DNA from: Hallella seregens ATCC 51272
GTDB lineage: Bacteria > Bacteroidota > Bacteroidia > Bacteroidales > Bacteroidaceae
DNA: 64,000 nucleotides
Assembly (NCBI RefSeq): GCF_000518545.1
Contig: NZ_KI912453.1
Span: 1-64,000, forward strand
Reading direction: 5' to 3'
In this document: positions 35,016 to 42,321 of the stretch, piece by piece
Numbering within the stretch: the stretch's first letter is position 1
How the letters are laid out: each line of letters begins with the position of its first letter
The notes under the pieces: generated by a model
The model's input: the letters and a program-made list of their open reading frames with translations, nothing else
The model's database searches: none
What the model was told of the DNA's origin: nothing
Translations under genes and position numbers: made by a program

Positions 35016-35061
35016 GTTGATTGGTCTGTTATGAAAGGCCGCAGAGGGCCGAATTTACCTG

Positions 35062-35069
35062 CAAAATTA
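35062..35069 (-). promoter_or_regulatory. -7 box of hypothetical gene
   Basis: Minus-strand TAATTTTG about 47 nt upstream of the ATG at 35015. Confidence 0.55.
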
Positions 35070-35216
35070 TAGCTTTTTGCCGAGAAACGCAAGCGAAACC
35101 GCCGAAATCACGCCGCCGGCCCCGCAGTTTGCCCGTTCCGGGAGAAAAGTTTCGCACGCCGTGCAAGGTTTTGCCGGGCCACGCGTTTACCGGATATGAA
35201 CATCGATGCAAGAATC

Positions 35217-35681
35217 ATGAGAACGGCTATGCGCCATGCCGTGGCCCTCGCCGCCCTCTGCTTGCTGTGGAGCTGCGCCTGCCACCGCACGCGAACGGCC
35301 GCTGCAGCCGGCAGCGTGGCCTACAGCGAAGCCCGCCACTACTTCTTCAACAACGACGCGCAACTGCCTTCCAGCCCCGTGGTGACCACGCAGACCGAGT
35401 TCGACCGCCTCTATGGCGCGGCCGCCGTGATGGGTTCCGACGGGCAGCCCACGCCCGTCGACTTTGCGCGGCAGTTTGTCATCGGCATCGTGTTGCCCCT
35501 CACCAACGACTACACCGAGGTGGTGCCCGGACGGCTCACACGCGAGGGCGACACCCTGACGCTGCACTACACGCTGCGCGTGGGCGAGCGCAACATGTCG
35601 TGGACCATGCGTCCCATGGCCCTCGTCGTCGTGGATCGCAGCCAGCTTGCCGCCCGCTGCGTGCTGCAGCAAGACCGATAG
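35217..35681 (+). CDS. Putative lipoprotein, unknown function
   Basis: About 154 residues. The N-terminus (RHAVALAALCLLWSCAC) looks like a lipoprotein signal, though the residue before SC is Trp rather than a small one. The mature part has a beta-rich pattern (YSEARHYFFNNDAQLPSSPVV, FARQFVIGIVLPLTNDYTEV, LTLHYTLRVGERNMSWTMRP). I know no assigned role. In-frame ATGs at 35196, 35217 and 35229 are all usable. A hairpin at 35762-35791 may end the transcript. Confidence 0.65.
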   Translation: MRTAMRHAVALAALCLLWSCACHRTRTAAAAGSVAYSEARHYFFNNDAQLPSSPVVTTQTEFDRLYGAAAVMGSDGQPTPVDFARQFVIGIVLPLTNDYTEVVPGRLTREGDTLTLHYTLRVGERNMSWTMRPMALVVVDRSQLAARCVLQQDR

Positions 35682-35761
35682 ACGAAGGCCGCAGGGCGGC
35701 CCTGCCGCCGCCGCTTCGGCCCCGTCGCCCCCGGGCCGCCGCCCCGCGGCGCAACCAAAAA

Positions 35762-35791
35762 AGCCAGAACTGTCTCCCGACGGTTCTGGCT
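35762..35791 (+). terminator. Hairpin downstream of putative lipoprotein gene
   Basis: AGCCAGAAC (35762-35770) and GTTCTGGCT (35783-35791), followed by CGTTGTTTTC on the plus strand. Confidence 0.6.
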
Positions 35792-35908
35792 CGTTGTTTT
35801 CTTACTAACTTATTATCAACTATTCATTGTTATATACAAAATATGCTGCAAAGATAAGGCTATTCGTTGCAAATCTTGTCGCACGGCGGCGAAAAAGCAA
35901 CGTAAACG

Positions 35909-35940
35909 TTTGCGGGGCTCCGACAATTTGCGTAAATTTG
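35909..35940 (+). promoter_or_regulatory. Promoter of LacI-type gene
   Basis: TTTG (35909-35912), exactly 20 bp, then TAAATTTG (35933-35940): full consensus promoter. Confidence 0.7.
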
Positions 35941-35996
35941 CCGAAAACTGACGGTCAAACCCAATTTTTTCATTGGTCAACCCCACTTTTTCGCCC

Positions 35997-37025
35997 GTGA
36001 AACAGCATCGCACATCCCTCAAAGACCTGGCCGCGGAGCTCGGCGTCAGTATGGCCACGGTGTCGCGCGCGCTTCATGGCAGCCACGAAGTGAGCCAACA
36101 GATGCAGGAACGCGTCAAGGCGCTGGCCCAGGCACGCAACTATCGGCCCAACCCCTTCGCCCAAAGCCTGCGCAAGGAGGCCCCCCGCATCATCGGAGTC
36201 ATCGTTCCCAACCTCGTGACCCACTACTACGCCTCGGTGCTCGACGGCATCGAGGACTACGCTTCACGCAACGGTTACTCCGTGTTTTCGGCCAACAGCC
36301 ACGAGAGCCACGTGCTCGAGGAGCGTGCCGTCGACAATTTTTTCTCGCTCCATGTGGACGGCATCATCGCCTGTCTGGCGCAGGACACCATCGACTACGC
36401 CCACTACGAGATGCTCGCCGAGGCCGACATGCCGCTCGTGTTCTTCGCCCGCACCTGTCTGCCCGACCGTTTTTCGCAGGTGGTGGGCAACGGCGATGTG
36501 GCCGCCTACGACGCCACACGGCACCTCCTCGAGGGCGGCGCGAGGCGCATTGCATTCGTCGGAGGGCCCAACCATCTGGACATGGTGAAGCGGCGCAAGC
36601 ACGGCTACCTGCAGGCCCTGCGCGAGGAGCGCATCCCCATCGACCGCGAGCTCGTGGTGTGCGACAGGATAGATTTCGACGTGGCCCGCCGCGCCACCGT
36701 CGCCCTGCTGCAGCTTCCCGACCGCCCGGATGCCATTCTTGCCTTCAACGACATCCTGACCTACGCCGCCTTCGACGCCATCAAGAGCCTGGGGCTGCGC
36801 ATTCCCGAGGACGTGGCCATCATCGGATTCACCGACGGCGACAACGCCGCCTTTGTCACGCCGACCCTTTCGGCCATCATGGACCAGGCCCACGAGCAGG
36901 GCGTTGCCGCCTGCGAGCTGCTCATCCGGCGCATCCGCGGCGACCGGAAAATCTACAGGAAGATTGTGCCCATGATACTGAAATACCGGGAGAGCAGCGA
37001 GAAAAAGAGAAAGGAGAAGAAGTAG
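35997..37025 (+). CDS. LacI-family transcriptional regulator
   Basis: A 342-residue repressor/activator: an N-terminal helix-turn-helix (TSLKDLAAELGVSMATVSRA) with the hinge RNYRPNPFAQSLRKEAPRII, then a periplasmic-binding-like sensor domain (GVIVPNLVTHYYASVLDGIE; GFTDGDNAAFVTPTLSAIMD). The ligand is unknown. No ATG exists near the start: GTG 35997 gives MKQHRTSLKD, the N-terminus usual for Bacteroidota members, while TTG 35973 is an alternative. The gene is alone between its promoter and a terminator, so its targets are not obvious; the sugar enzymes elsewhere in the window are candidates only. Confidence 0.9.
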   Translation: MKQHRTSLKDLAAELGVSMATVSRALHGSHEVSQQMQERVKALAQARNYRPNPFAQSLRKEAPRIIGVIVPNLVTHYYASVLDGIEDYASRNGYSVFSANSHESHVLEERAVDNFFSLHVDGIIACLAQDTIDYAHYEMLAEADMPLVFFARTCLPDRFSQVVGNGDVAAYDATRHLLEGGARRIAFVGGPNHLDMVKRRKHGYLQALREERIPIDRELVVCDRIDFDVARRATVALLQLPDRPDAILAFNDILTYAAFDAIKSLGLRIPEDVAIIGFTDGDNAAFVTPTLSAIMDQAHEQGVAACELLIRRIRGDRKIYRKIVPMILKYRESSEKKRKEKK

Positions 37026-37062
37026 CATCGCGGCGGCCGGCCATTGCCGCCGTGCCCCGCAG

Positions 37063-37112
37063 ACCGTCCGCCCGGGCCCGGCTATGGCCGTCACTGGGCG
37101 GACGGTTATTTT
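37063..37112 (+). terminator. LacI-gene terminator
   Basis: Perfect 11-bp stem ACCGTCCGCCC (37063-37073) and GGGCGGACGGT (37096-37106), then TATTTTTTG. It overlaps the stop codon of the convergent DUF4230 gene. Confidence 0.8.
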
Positions 37113-37744
37113 TTGCCGTCGCGCGGAGCGAACCTTACGCGCACCTGCGCGAAGCCCATGGCCCGCAACAACTGGCTCATCTGCGCGGAGGCCTGCCGTT
37201 CGGCGCTGGCGATGTTGGCCGGCGTGAGGCAGCGGTCGCGCATGGCCGCCTCGGCGCGGCGCGTCAGCCGGGCGCGGTCGGCCTCGGTCCAGCGGCCGTC
37301 TTCGTAGAAAGAACGCGTGCGGGCCTCGTCGAGAAAACGCTCGTCGAGCAGGCGCACGGGCGGCAACGTCACGCTCACCGTGTCGTGATCCATCCGTATC
37401 CAGCCCTCCTGCGCCTCGCCCAGGTCGATGCCCAGGCGCAGCGTGCCGTAGTAGATGCGGGCCAGACCGTCGTCGCCGAAGAAGCCGTGGCGCACGGTGT
37501 CCACCAGTTCCTCGTCGCTGATGGAGAGAAATTCCCACTCGCCGATGCTGCGTATGCGCTCTATCTGCACGGGCGTGATGTCGATGCGGCTCGTATGCGA
37601 CAGCCCCACATGTGTGCCGCGCAGCCACCAGGCGGCCGCGCCCAGCACGATGGCGACGGTCGTAGCCGTGGCCACTACGGCGATGCGCGTGGTGCGTGTC
37701 GAGGCCCAGAGGGCCCGCAGGAGTTTTCCCGGCAGTGCGGCCAT
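37106..37744 (-). CDS. DUF4230-type membrane protein
   Basis: A 212-residue protein with one N-terminal membrane helix (RIAVVATATTVAIVLGAAAWWL) and a soluble domain with RIRSIGEWEFLSISDEELVD, the GIDLGEAQEGWIRMDHDTVS beta pattern and the C-terminal RAMGFAQVRVRF typical of DUF4230. Function is unknown. It starts 2 nt after the stop of a second DUF4230-like gene, so the two form an operon. The frame is open far upstream (38356), but that part is antisense or shadow of the neighbour. Confidence 0.78.
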   Translation of the reverse strand: MAALPGKLLRALWASTRTTRIAVVATATTVAIVLGAAAWWLRGTHVGLSHTSRIDITPVQIERIRSIGEWEFLSISDEELVDTVRHGFFGDDGLARIYYGTLRLGIDLGEAQEGWIRMDHDTVSVTLPPVRLLDERFLDEARTRSFYEDGRWTEADRARLTRRAEAAMRDRCLTPANIASAERQASAQMSQLLRAMGFAQVRVRFAPRDGKK

Positions 37745-37746
37745 GG

Positions 37747-38418
37747 CTATTCGGTTTTGCGGATGAGGCCCGCGAGGTCGGCGGGCGTGAACTTCTTGCG
37801 GAACGTGACGGTCACATCCTCCGGCCGCCAACCCATTCCGGCCACGATGGGGATAAGCTGGCGGGCCGCGTTCTGACGCGCATTCTCCACGATGCCCAGC
37901 CGTGGCAGCGAGCGGATAATGTCCTCCCGGCCCTGCTGTTGGATGCGTGTCAGTTCCTCGTCGGAGAAGCGGCTGCGCAGCAGCGACACCCTCTGGCGCA
38001 CGGCGTCGTGGTCTATCTGCGTGGCGGTGAGCTCTATCTGCGGGTCGGGCAGCACCAGTTCGATGCGGCGTCCGCGCCGCCGAATGTCGCGCTCCGTCAG
38101 CTGCCCCATGTCCACGTAAGCCTTGACCGTGGCCGTGAGGGGGATAGCCACGCGTCGCTGGCCCACGGGCAGGTTGATCTTGAAACGATGTTGCAGCAGC
38201 GAGCCGCTCAGGGCAAGCGTGTCGCCGAAGGTGACGATCTTGTGCAGTTGGTACTCCGAACTGTAGAGCCGCGAGCACTTCTGTATCTGCATCACCAGTA
38301 TCGGCACGGTGTCTGTGGCCGCCGGCGCGCCCTCCCGGCCGGAGCCGTCGCCACACCGGCTGCAGGCGGTGAGCAGCAGCAGGGCCGGCAGAGCGAGGAG
38401 GAGGAGACGGTGGAACAT
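37747..38418 (-). CDS. DUF4230-type lipoprotein
   Basis: A 223-residue lipoprotein with lipobox LLLLTAC and a soluble domain showing the same plan as its neighbour (KCSRLYSSEYQLHKIVTFGD, VLPDPQIELTATQIDHDAVR, GMGWRPEDVTVTFRKKF). Paired DUF4230 genes, one lipoprotein and one membrane-anchored, suggest partners spanning the periplasm; this is inference. Start 38418 gives the signal sequence and follows TAACTTTG at 38457-38464. Confidence 0.78.
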   Translation of the reverse strand: MFHRLLLLALPALLLLTACSRCGDGSGREGAPAATDTVPILVMQIQKCSRLYSSEYQLHKIVTFGDTLALSGSLLQHRFKINLPVGQRRVAIPLTATVKAYVDMGQLTERDIRRRGRRIELVLPDPQIELTATQIDHDAVRQRVSLLRSRFSDEELTRIQQQGREDIIRSLPRLGIVENARQNAARQLIPIVAGMGWRPEDVTVTFRKKFTPADLAGLIRKTE

Positions 38419-38456
38419 GGGCGGATGGCGGTTTGCGGGTTTGCTTAAATGTGCTG

Positions 38457-38464
38457 CAAAGTTA
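38457..38464 (-). promoter_or_regulatory. -7 box of DUF4230 operon
   Basis: Minus-strand TAACTTTG about 40 nt upstream of the ATG at 38418. Confidence 0.6.
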
Positions 38465-38520
38465 GTAAAAAAACGCAGAATCTTCCGTCGTCGTCCCATT
38501 TTTTAACTCCGGCCGGGCCT

Positions 38521-38642
38521 TTTCGCGGCGCGTGCGGCCTGCCGGGGGAGGAGTGTGCCTTGCACTTTGATGTCCGTACTTTCAGCTTTCGCGGCGCGTG
38601 CAGCCTGAACCGTGCATGCCTTTTTGCCGTTTTCGCGGCCCG
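38521..38642 (+). repeat. Direct repeat of TTTCGCGGCGCGTG
   Basis: A 21-bp sequence starting TTTCGCGGCGCGTG occurs at 38521-38541 and again at 38587-38607 with one mismatch; a partial copy TTTTCGCGGCCCG is near 38630. It lies between divergent promoters (38457 and 38660). Confidence 0.6.
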
Positions 38643-38659
38643 TTTTCAATCTTTTTGCT

Positions 38660-38667
38660 TAACTTTG
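38660..38667 (+). promoter_or_regulatory. -7 box of lipoprotein gene
   Basis: TAACTTTG 36-43 nt upstream of the ATG at 38703. Confidence 0.6.
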
Positions 38668-38702
38668 CACACATCCCGCCTGGGAAACACAACGAAAACG
38701 CA

Positions 38703-39275
38703 ATGAAAAGACTACTCGCAATAGGCCTCATGGGCCTCACCCTCGTCATGGTTTCCTCCTGTGCCAAGAAGAAGACCGACACCATCATCATCACCAAAAA
38801 GCCGGCCCCTGCGGCCCGCAAGCCCACTATCCACAAGATGGGCGACTACACGCAGACGCGCCCCGTGGCGTGGATGGGCAACAAATACACCGTGGAGTCG
38901 AGCCTCGCGGCCGACGACTCGCTGCCCCTGGCCAGCGACGGCGCAACGCGTTACTACGATAACCGCATCCGTCTGCGCATCGTCCGGGCCGACGGCTCCG
39001 AGTTTTTCAGCCGCTCGTTCACCAAGAGTTTCTTCCGCGACTACGTGGACGACGCCAGCTATCGCGACGGCGCCCTGCTGGGCATTGTCTTTGTTCGGGC
39101 CAGCGGCAACCGTCTGCTCTTCGCCGCGAGCGTGGGCAACCCCGACAAGTCGAGCGACGAATACGTGCCCTTGGTGCTGCGCATCGACAACTTCGGCAAC
39201 GTCACCGTGTTCAAAGACACGCGGCTCGACACCGAGTCGGACACGCAGCAAGAAGAGGACGACGACGGGGTGTAG
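38703..39275 (+). CDS. Putative DUF4738-like lipoprotein
   Basis: A 190-residue lipoprotein with lipobox VMVSSC after a short signal, a Lys/Pro-rich spacer, and a beta-rich domain (RPVAWMGNKYTVESSLAADD, RIRLRIVRADGSEFFSRSF, VPLVLRIDNFGNVTVFKD) ending in an acidic tail. It resembles DUF4738 members of Bacteroidales, of unknown role. The signal peptide and the TAACTTTG box at 38660 decide the start at 38703. It is followed by a family B repeat and the restriction-modification genes. Confidence 0.75.
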   Translation: MKRLLAIGLMGLTLVMVSSCAKKKTDTIIITKKPAPAARKPTIHKMGDYTQTRPVAWMGNKYTVESSLAADDSLPLASDGATRYYDNRIRLRIVRADGSEFFSRSFTKSFFRDYVDDASYRDGALLGIVFVRASGNRLLFAASVGNPDKSSDEYVPLVLRIDNFGNVTVFKDTRLDTESDTQQEEDDDGV

Positions 39276-39300
39276 CATGGCGGCCTCCCGGCCCTCGCCC

Positions 39301-39388
39301 TGCGATTGCGCCGTGACGGCCTTGCGTTTGCGCCGTTTTCACGCTGCGATTACGGCGTCATGGCAACGCGTTTACGGCGTGATGATTT
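39301..39388 (-). repeat. 22-bp tandem repeat array (family B, 4 units, inverted)
   Basis: Four units in strict 22-bp phase, 39301, 39323, 39345 and 39367, beginning TGCGATTGCG, TGCGTTTGCG, TGCGATTACG and CGCGTTTACG. This is the complement of the ATCGC core in the other arrays. It ends 14 bp from the dpnA-like stop, at the edge of the restriction-modification block. Confidence 0.7.
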
Positions 39389-39401
39389 GGTGAAGAAGGG
39401 G

Positions 39402-40277
39402 TTATCGTGTGAAAGGCAGATAGCCGCCGCATGGTGTGTCTTCGCAAACAAGGTGGTCAAGGATGCATTCCCGGAGGTCGGGAATGTGCCTGACAAGGTT
39501 GTTTCTGGCCTCCAGCATGTCTATTTCCTCACGTCTTGCCCTGGACATCTGGCAGAACTCTTCCTCCTGCTCTATGCCCGCAAACCGTCGTCCGCAGAGA
39601 TTGGCAGCGATGCCCGTGGTGGAACTGCCGCTGAAAGGGTCAAGTACCCAGTCGCCGGGCTGGGTGGATGCCAGGACGATGCGCGTGAGCAGGCTCAGCG
39701 GTTTCTGGGTAGGATGCTTGCCCTGCGACTTTTCCCACCGGCCGATGGCCGGGAGCCGCCACACATCTGTCATCTGTTTGTCGCCGTTAATATGCTTCAT
39801 CAGTTCGTAGTTGAACCGATGCGGCTTCTTGGGCCACTTGCGTGCCCACACGATGAACTCCGTGGAATGGGTGAAAAAGCGGCATGAGATGTTGACTGGA
39901 GGATTGGTCTTTTGCCACGTTACCACATTCAGAATCTTGTAGCCAAGAGCGGTCAGACTGTTGGCCACGGAGAAGATATTGTGGTACGTCCCGCTAATCC
40001 AGATGGTGCCGTTGTCCGTGAGTTTGTCGCGGCAGAGCCGCAGCCACTCCATGTTGAAAGCCGTCATCTCTTCGGGGGTGCGGCCTTTGTCCCAGTCGCC
40101 CTTGTCCACGCACACCACTTTTCCGCTCTGCAACGAGATGCCCCCGTTGGAGAGAAAGTAGGGCGGGTCGGCAAAAATCATGTCGAATTTAAAGTTGAAC
40201 GCCTTGAGCAATTCAAGGCTGTCGCCTTGGGCCAAGAGAAAATCGCTGGTCCGGGATTTGTAGAATGGGACTATCAT
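39402..40277 (-). CDS. dpnA: DpnA-type DNA adenine methyltransferase (beta class)
   Basis: A second GATC methylase of the DpnII system. In this 291-residue protein motif IV comes first (DMIFADPPYFLSNGGISLQS) and the SAM-binding motif I last (WVLDPFSGSSTTGIAANLCG), the beta-class order. Between them HNIFSVANSLTALGYKILN, WQKTNPPVNISCRFFTHSTE and GKHPTQKP follow pneumococcal DpnA closely. DpnA can methylate single-stranded DNA and protects incoming transforming DNA in Streptococcus; that role here is inference. It is the last gene of the dpnM-dpnB-dpnA unit, 35 nt after the endonuclease stop. The C-terminal tail (about 265-291) is longer than in the pneumococcal enzyme. Confidence 0.92.
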   Translation of the reverse strand: MIVPFYKSRTSDFLLAQGDSLELLKAFNFKFDMIFADPPYFLSNGGISLQSGKVVCVDKGDWDKGRTPEEMTAFNMEWLRLCRDKLTDNGTIWISGTYHNIFSVANSLTALGYKILNVVTWQKTNPPVNISCRFFTHSTEFIVWARKWPKKPHRFNYELMKHINGDKQMTDVWRLPAIGRWEKSQGKHPTQKPLSLLTRIVLASTQPGDWVLDPFSGSSTTGIAANLCGRRFAGIEQEEEFCQMSRARREEIDMLEARNNLVRHIPDLRECILDHLVCEDTPCGGYLPFTR

Positions 40278-40312
40278 AAACGTGTGCAGGCTGGTGTTGT
40301 GGCTGTGTGCCG

Positions 40313-41146
40313 CTATGGGTTGGACGTGGAGAGCTGGCGAATGAAGTCGGCCATGTTGGTCAGATTGTAGATGTGTGGAATGATGCCGTAGGCCTCCTGC
40401 AACTTGTTTCGGGCCGACTTCCAGCCCACACCGTCCGTAATCCAGACAAACTCGAAGCCCGGCACGGCATTGATCTTGGGTGCAATGTCAGAATAGGAAC
40501 GGGCTACTTCGTTCAGTTTGGATCCGCCACTGCTGTAGAAGTTTACCTCGATGAGATAGGTCACAGCCTGGGTTTCGACCACGAAGTCGAATCGTTTCTC
40601 GTCGTCGCCCAGTGCTTTGGTGATGTCGGGCCACTCGCTGGAGTAGACCTCCTGGCGGAAGTTGATGTGGTTTTGTCCTAACAAATCGGCCACCCTCCGT
40701 TCCATCACGTGCCCGCTTCTGTTCTTGCGGGCGTTGGTGTCAAGGCCTGTTTCGATGCCGAACACATAGTCCACGAGGTCCTTAATCACCCCGTCCATGA
40801 AGATACGGGCCAGTCCGGTGCCTTCCAGAAATGCCATAACACCGTCCACGCTCTCAAAGAAACGTTCGACAACCACGCACTGTCCCCGTGCATCCAGCAC
40901 AACTTTCCCGCCTCCGCTGCGCACGGCTATCAGGATGTCCATGACGGCAAAGGCCGACTTGTCGCGCTTCCAGATGGTCTCAACGCTCTTGCGAAGATCC
41001 TTGCTGCCGATGAGACTGTTCAGCATGCAGAGGCTCAATTTGATGTCGTCAACGTTGCGGGCAATCTTCTTGAAGTCGCAGAAGAAGTCCAGCGTCTGGT
41101 TAGTCTCTTGAAGCTGAGACATGAAAAGAGAAAAATCCTTGGCCAT
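40313..41146 (-). CDS. dpnB: Type II restriction endonuclease, DpnII/MboI family (GATC)
   Basis: Cuts unmethylated GATC. The 277-residue protein matches the DpnII plan: an N-terminal helical region (TLDFFCDFKKIARNVDDIKL, LNSLIGSKDLRKSVETIWK), the linker VFGIETGLDTNARKNRSGHV, and the catalytic part KRFDFVVETQAVTYLIEVNF with D and ExN forming the PD-(D/E)XK-like core, then YSSGGSKLNEVARSYSDI and EFVWITDGVGWKSARNKLQE. ATG 41146 is 1 nt after the dpnM stop; an in-frame ATG at 41170 would overlap dpnM and is less likely. It sits between the two methylase genes. Confidence 0.93.
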   Translation of the reverse strand: MAKDFSLFMSQLQETNQTLDFFCDFKKIARNVDDIKLSLCMLNSLIGSKDLRKSVETIWKRDKSAFAVMDILIAVRSGGGKVVLDARGQCVVVERFFESVDGVMAFLEGTGLARIFMDGVIKDLVDYVFGIETGLDTNARKNRSGHVMERRVADLLGQNHINFRQEVYSSEWPDITKALGDDEKRFDFVVETQAVTYLIEVNFYSSGGSKLNEVARSYSDIAPKINAVPGFEFVWITDGVGWKSARNKLQEAYGIIPHIYNLTNMADFIRQLSTSNP

Positions 41147-41147
41147 A

Positions 41148-42107
41148 TTATGCAATGTGATTGGAGACATAGGGAGACGGCCGTCCGAAGGATTCTCCGT
41201 GGGCCATAGCTCTTGTCTGCCGGTAATTGTGGACCAGTATCTCCGTCAGTCTGCCCCTCTTGCTGGGATTGGCATTGACACTGCGCGCGGCCCATACCCT
41301 TTCAATCTGGTATCGGGCGTACAGGATGTCGAAGAAGCCGGTGGTTTCGTCCTGCCCTTTGCTGTCCGAATTGCTGAGCATGAAGTGGAATCCGGCAACG
41401 TCCACCTTGTCGCAGAATAGCTTGAGGCGTATCTGGGCGTCGTCGTTGAATGCTTCTTTGGTGTAGTCGTTGAAGCTGGACGTGTCGCTCAACGGCCGGT
41501 AAGGAGGGTCGAAATAGAACAGCGTGTGTCCTTGGGCAGCCTCGAAAGTTTGCTCAAAGTCGGTATTGCATATCTCCACACGTTGCAAAAGCTGGCTGTC
41601 TTCCCGGATGGTGCCGGCATCGCAGATGGTGGGATGCGCATAGCGGCCGAATGGAACGTTGAAGGCCCCCGACTTGTTCACGCGGTACAGACCGTTGAAG
41701 CAGGTATGGTTCAGGAAGATGAAGCATGCCGTGTTGGCTACGGGAGAGAGGCCTTTTTGGTTGTATCGTGCCCGGATGTCCAGGTAATAGGCCTTGCGTT
41801 CGGCCTCGTCTGGCAAGGCCAGATAGGCCGTTTCGATGGCTTGCAGGGCGGCAATCAGGGCTTCCGGCTCGTCGCGCACGGTGCAATAGCATGTGGAAAG
41901 ATCGGGGTTGATGTCGTTCACGATGGCGCGCCCGATATTGGGATAGCGTTGTAGCATATAGAAAAGCATGGCCCCGCCCCCCACGAAGGGCTCGATGTAC
42001 GTCACGTCGGCCCAGCGGTCAAAGCCCGCCGGAAGCAGCTTGTCCAGTTGCCCGATGAGCTGTCCCTTGCCGCCCACCCACTTGATAAAGGGTTTCGCTT
42101 TTGCCAT
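41148..42107 (-). CDS. dpnM: Dam/DpnM-type GATC adenine methyltransferase (alpha class)
   Basis: Protects double-stranded GATC sites from the cognate endonuclease. The 319-residue protein has motif X KPFIKWVGGKGQLIGQLDKL, SAM motif I YIEPFVGGGAMLFYMLQRY, the target-recognition region FLNHTCFNGLYRVNKSGAFN, and motif IV FYFDPPYRPLSDTSSF, the alpha-class order. First gene of the unit, with TATTTTTG at 42148-42155 as promoter. The block is visibly less GC-rich than its neighbours, consistent with horizontal transfer. Confidence 0.94.
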   Translation of the reverse strand: MAKAKPFIKWVGGKGQLIGQLDKLLPAGFDRWADVTYIEPFVGGGAMLFYMLQRYPNIGRAIVNDINPDLSTCYCTVRDEPEALIAALQAIETAYLALPDEAERKAYYLDIRARYNQKGLSPVANTACFIFLNHTCFNGLYRVNKSGAFNVPFGRYAHPTICDAGTIREDSQLLQRVEICNTDFEQTFEAAQGHTLFYFDPPYRPLSDTSSFNDYTKEAFNDDAQIRLKLFCDKVDVAGFHFMLSNSDSKGQDETTGFFDILYARYQIERVWAARSVNANPSKRGRLTEILVHNYRQTRAMAHGESFGRPSPYVSNHIA

Positions 42108-42321
42108 AAATCTCTTTTGCTCGATGAATCTATATGTTAACAGCCCACAAAAATAGCATTTTTATTTGTGAACCACGCGTTTTCGGCCCAATCATTTATA
42201 GATTTTGTGGGATATTCTAAAAAGATATGGCAGTCTGTCGAGCGTCTCGGAATAAATTCATAATTTTGTTGCGGATGAAGTCCGGGGGCGTTCCCGAATC
42301 TGGATTCCAATCATTTTTCGC
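42108..42321. promoter_or_regulatory. AT-rich divergent promoter region
   Basis: Minus-strand TATTTTTG (42148-42155) faces dpnM; plus-strand TAATTTTG (42261-42268) faces the phosphoesterase gene. No other gene is seen in this 214-bp stretch. Confidence 0.6.
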
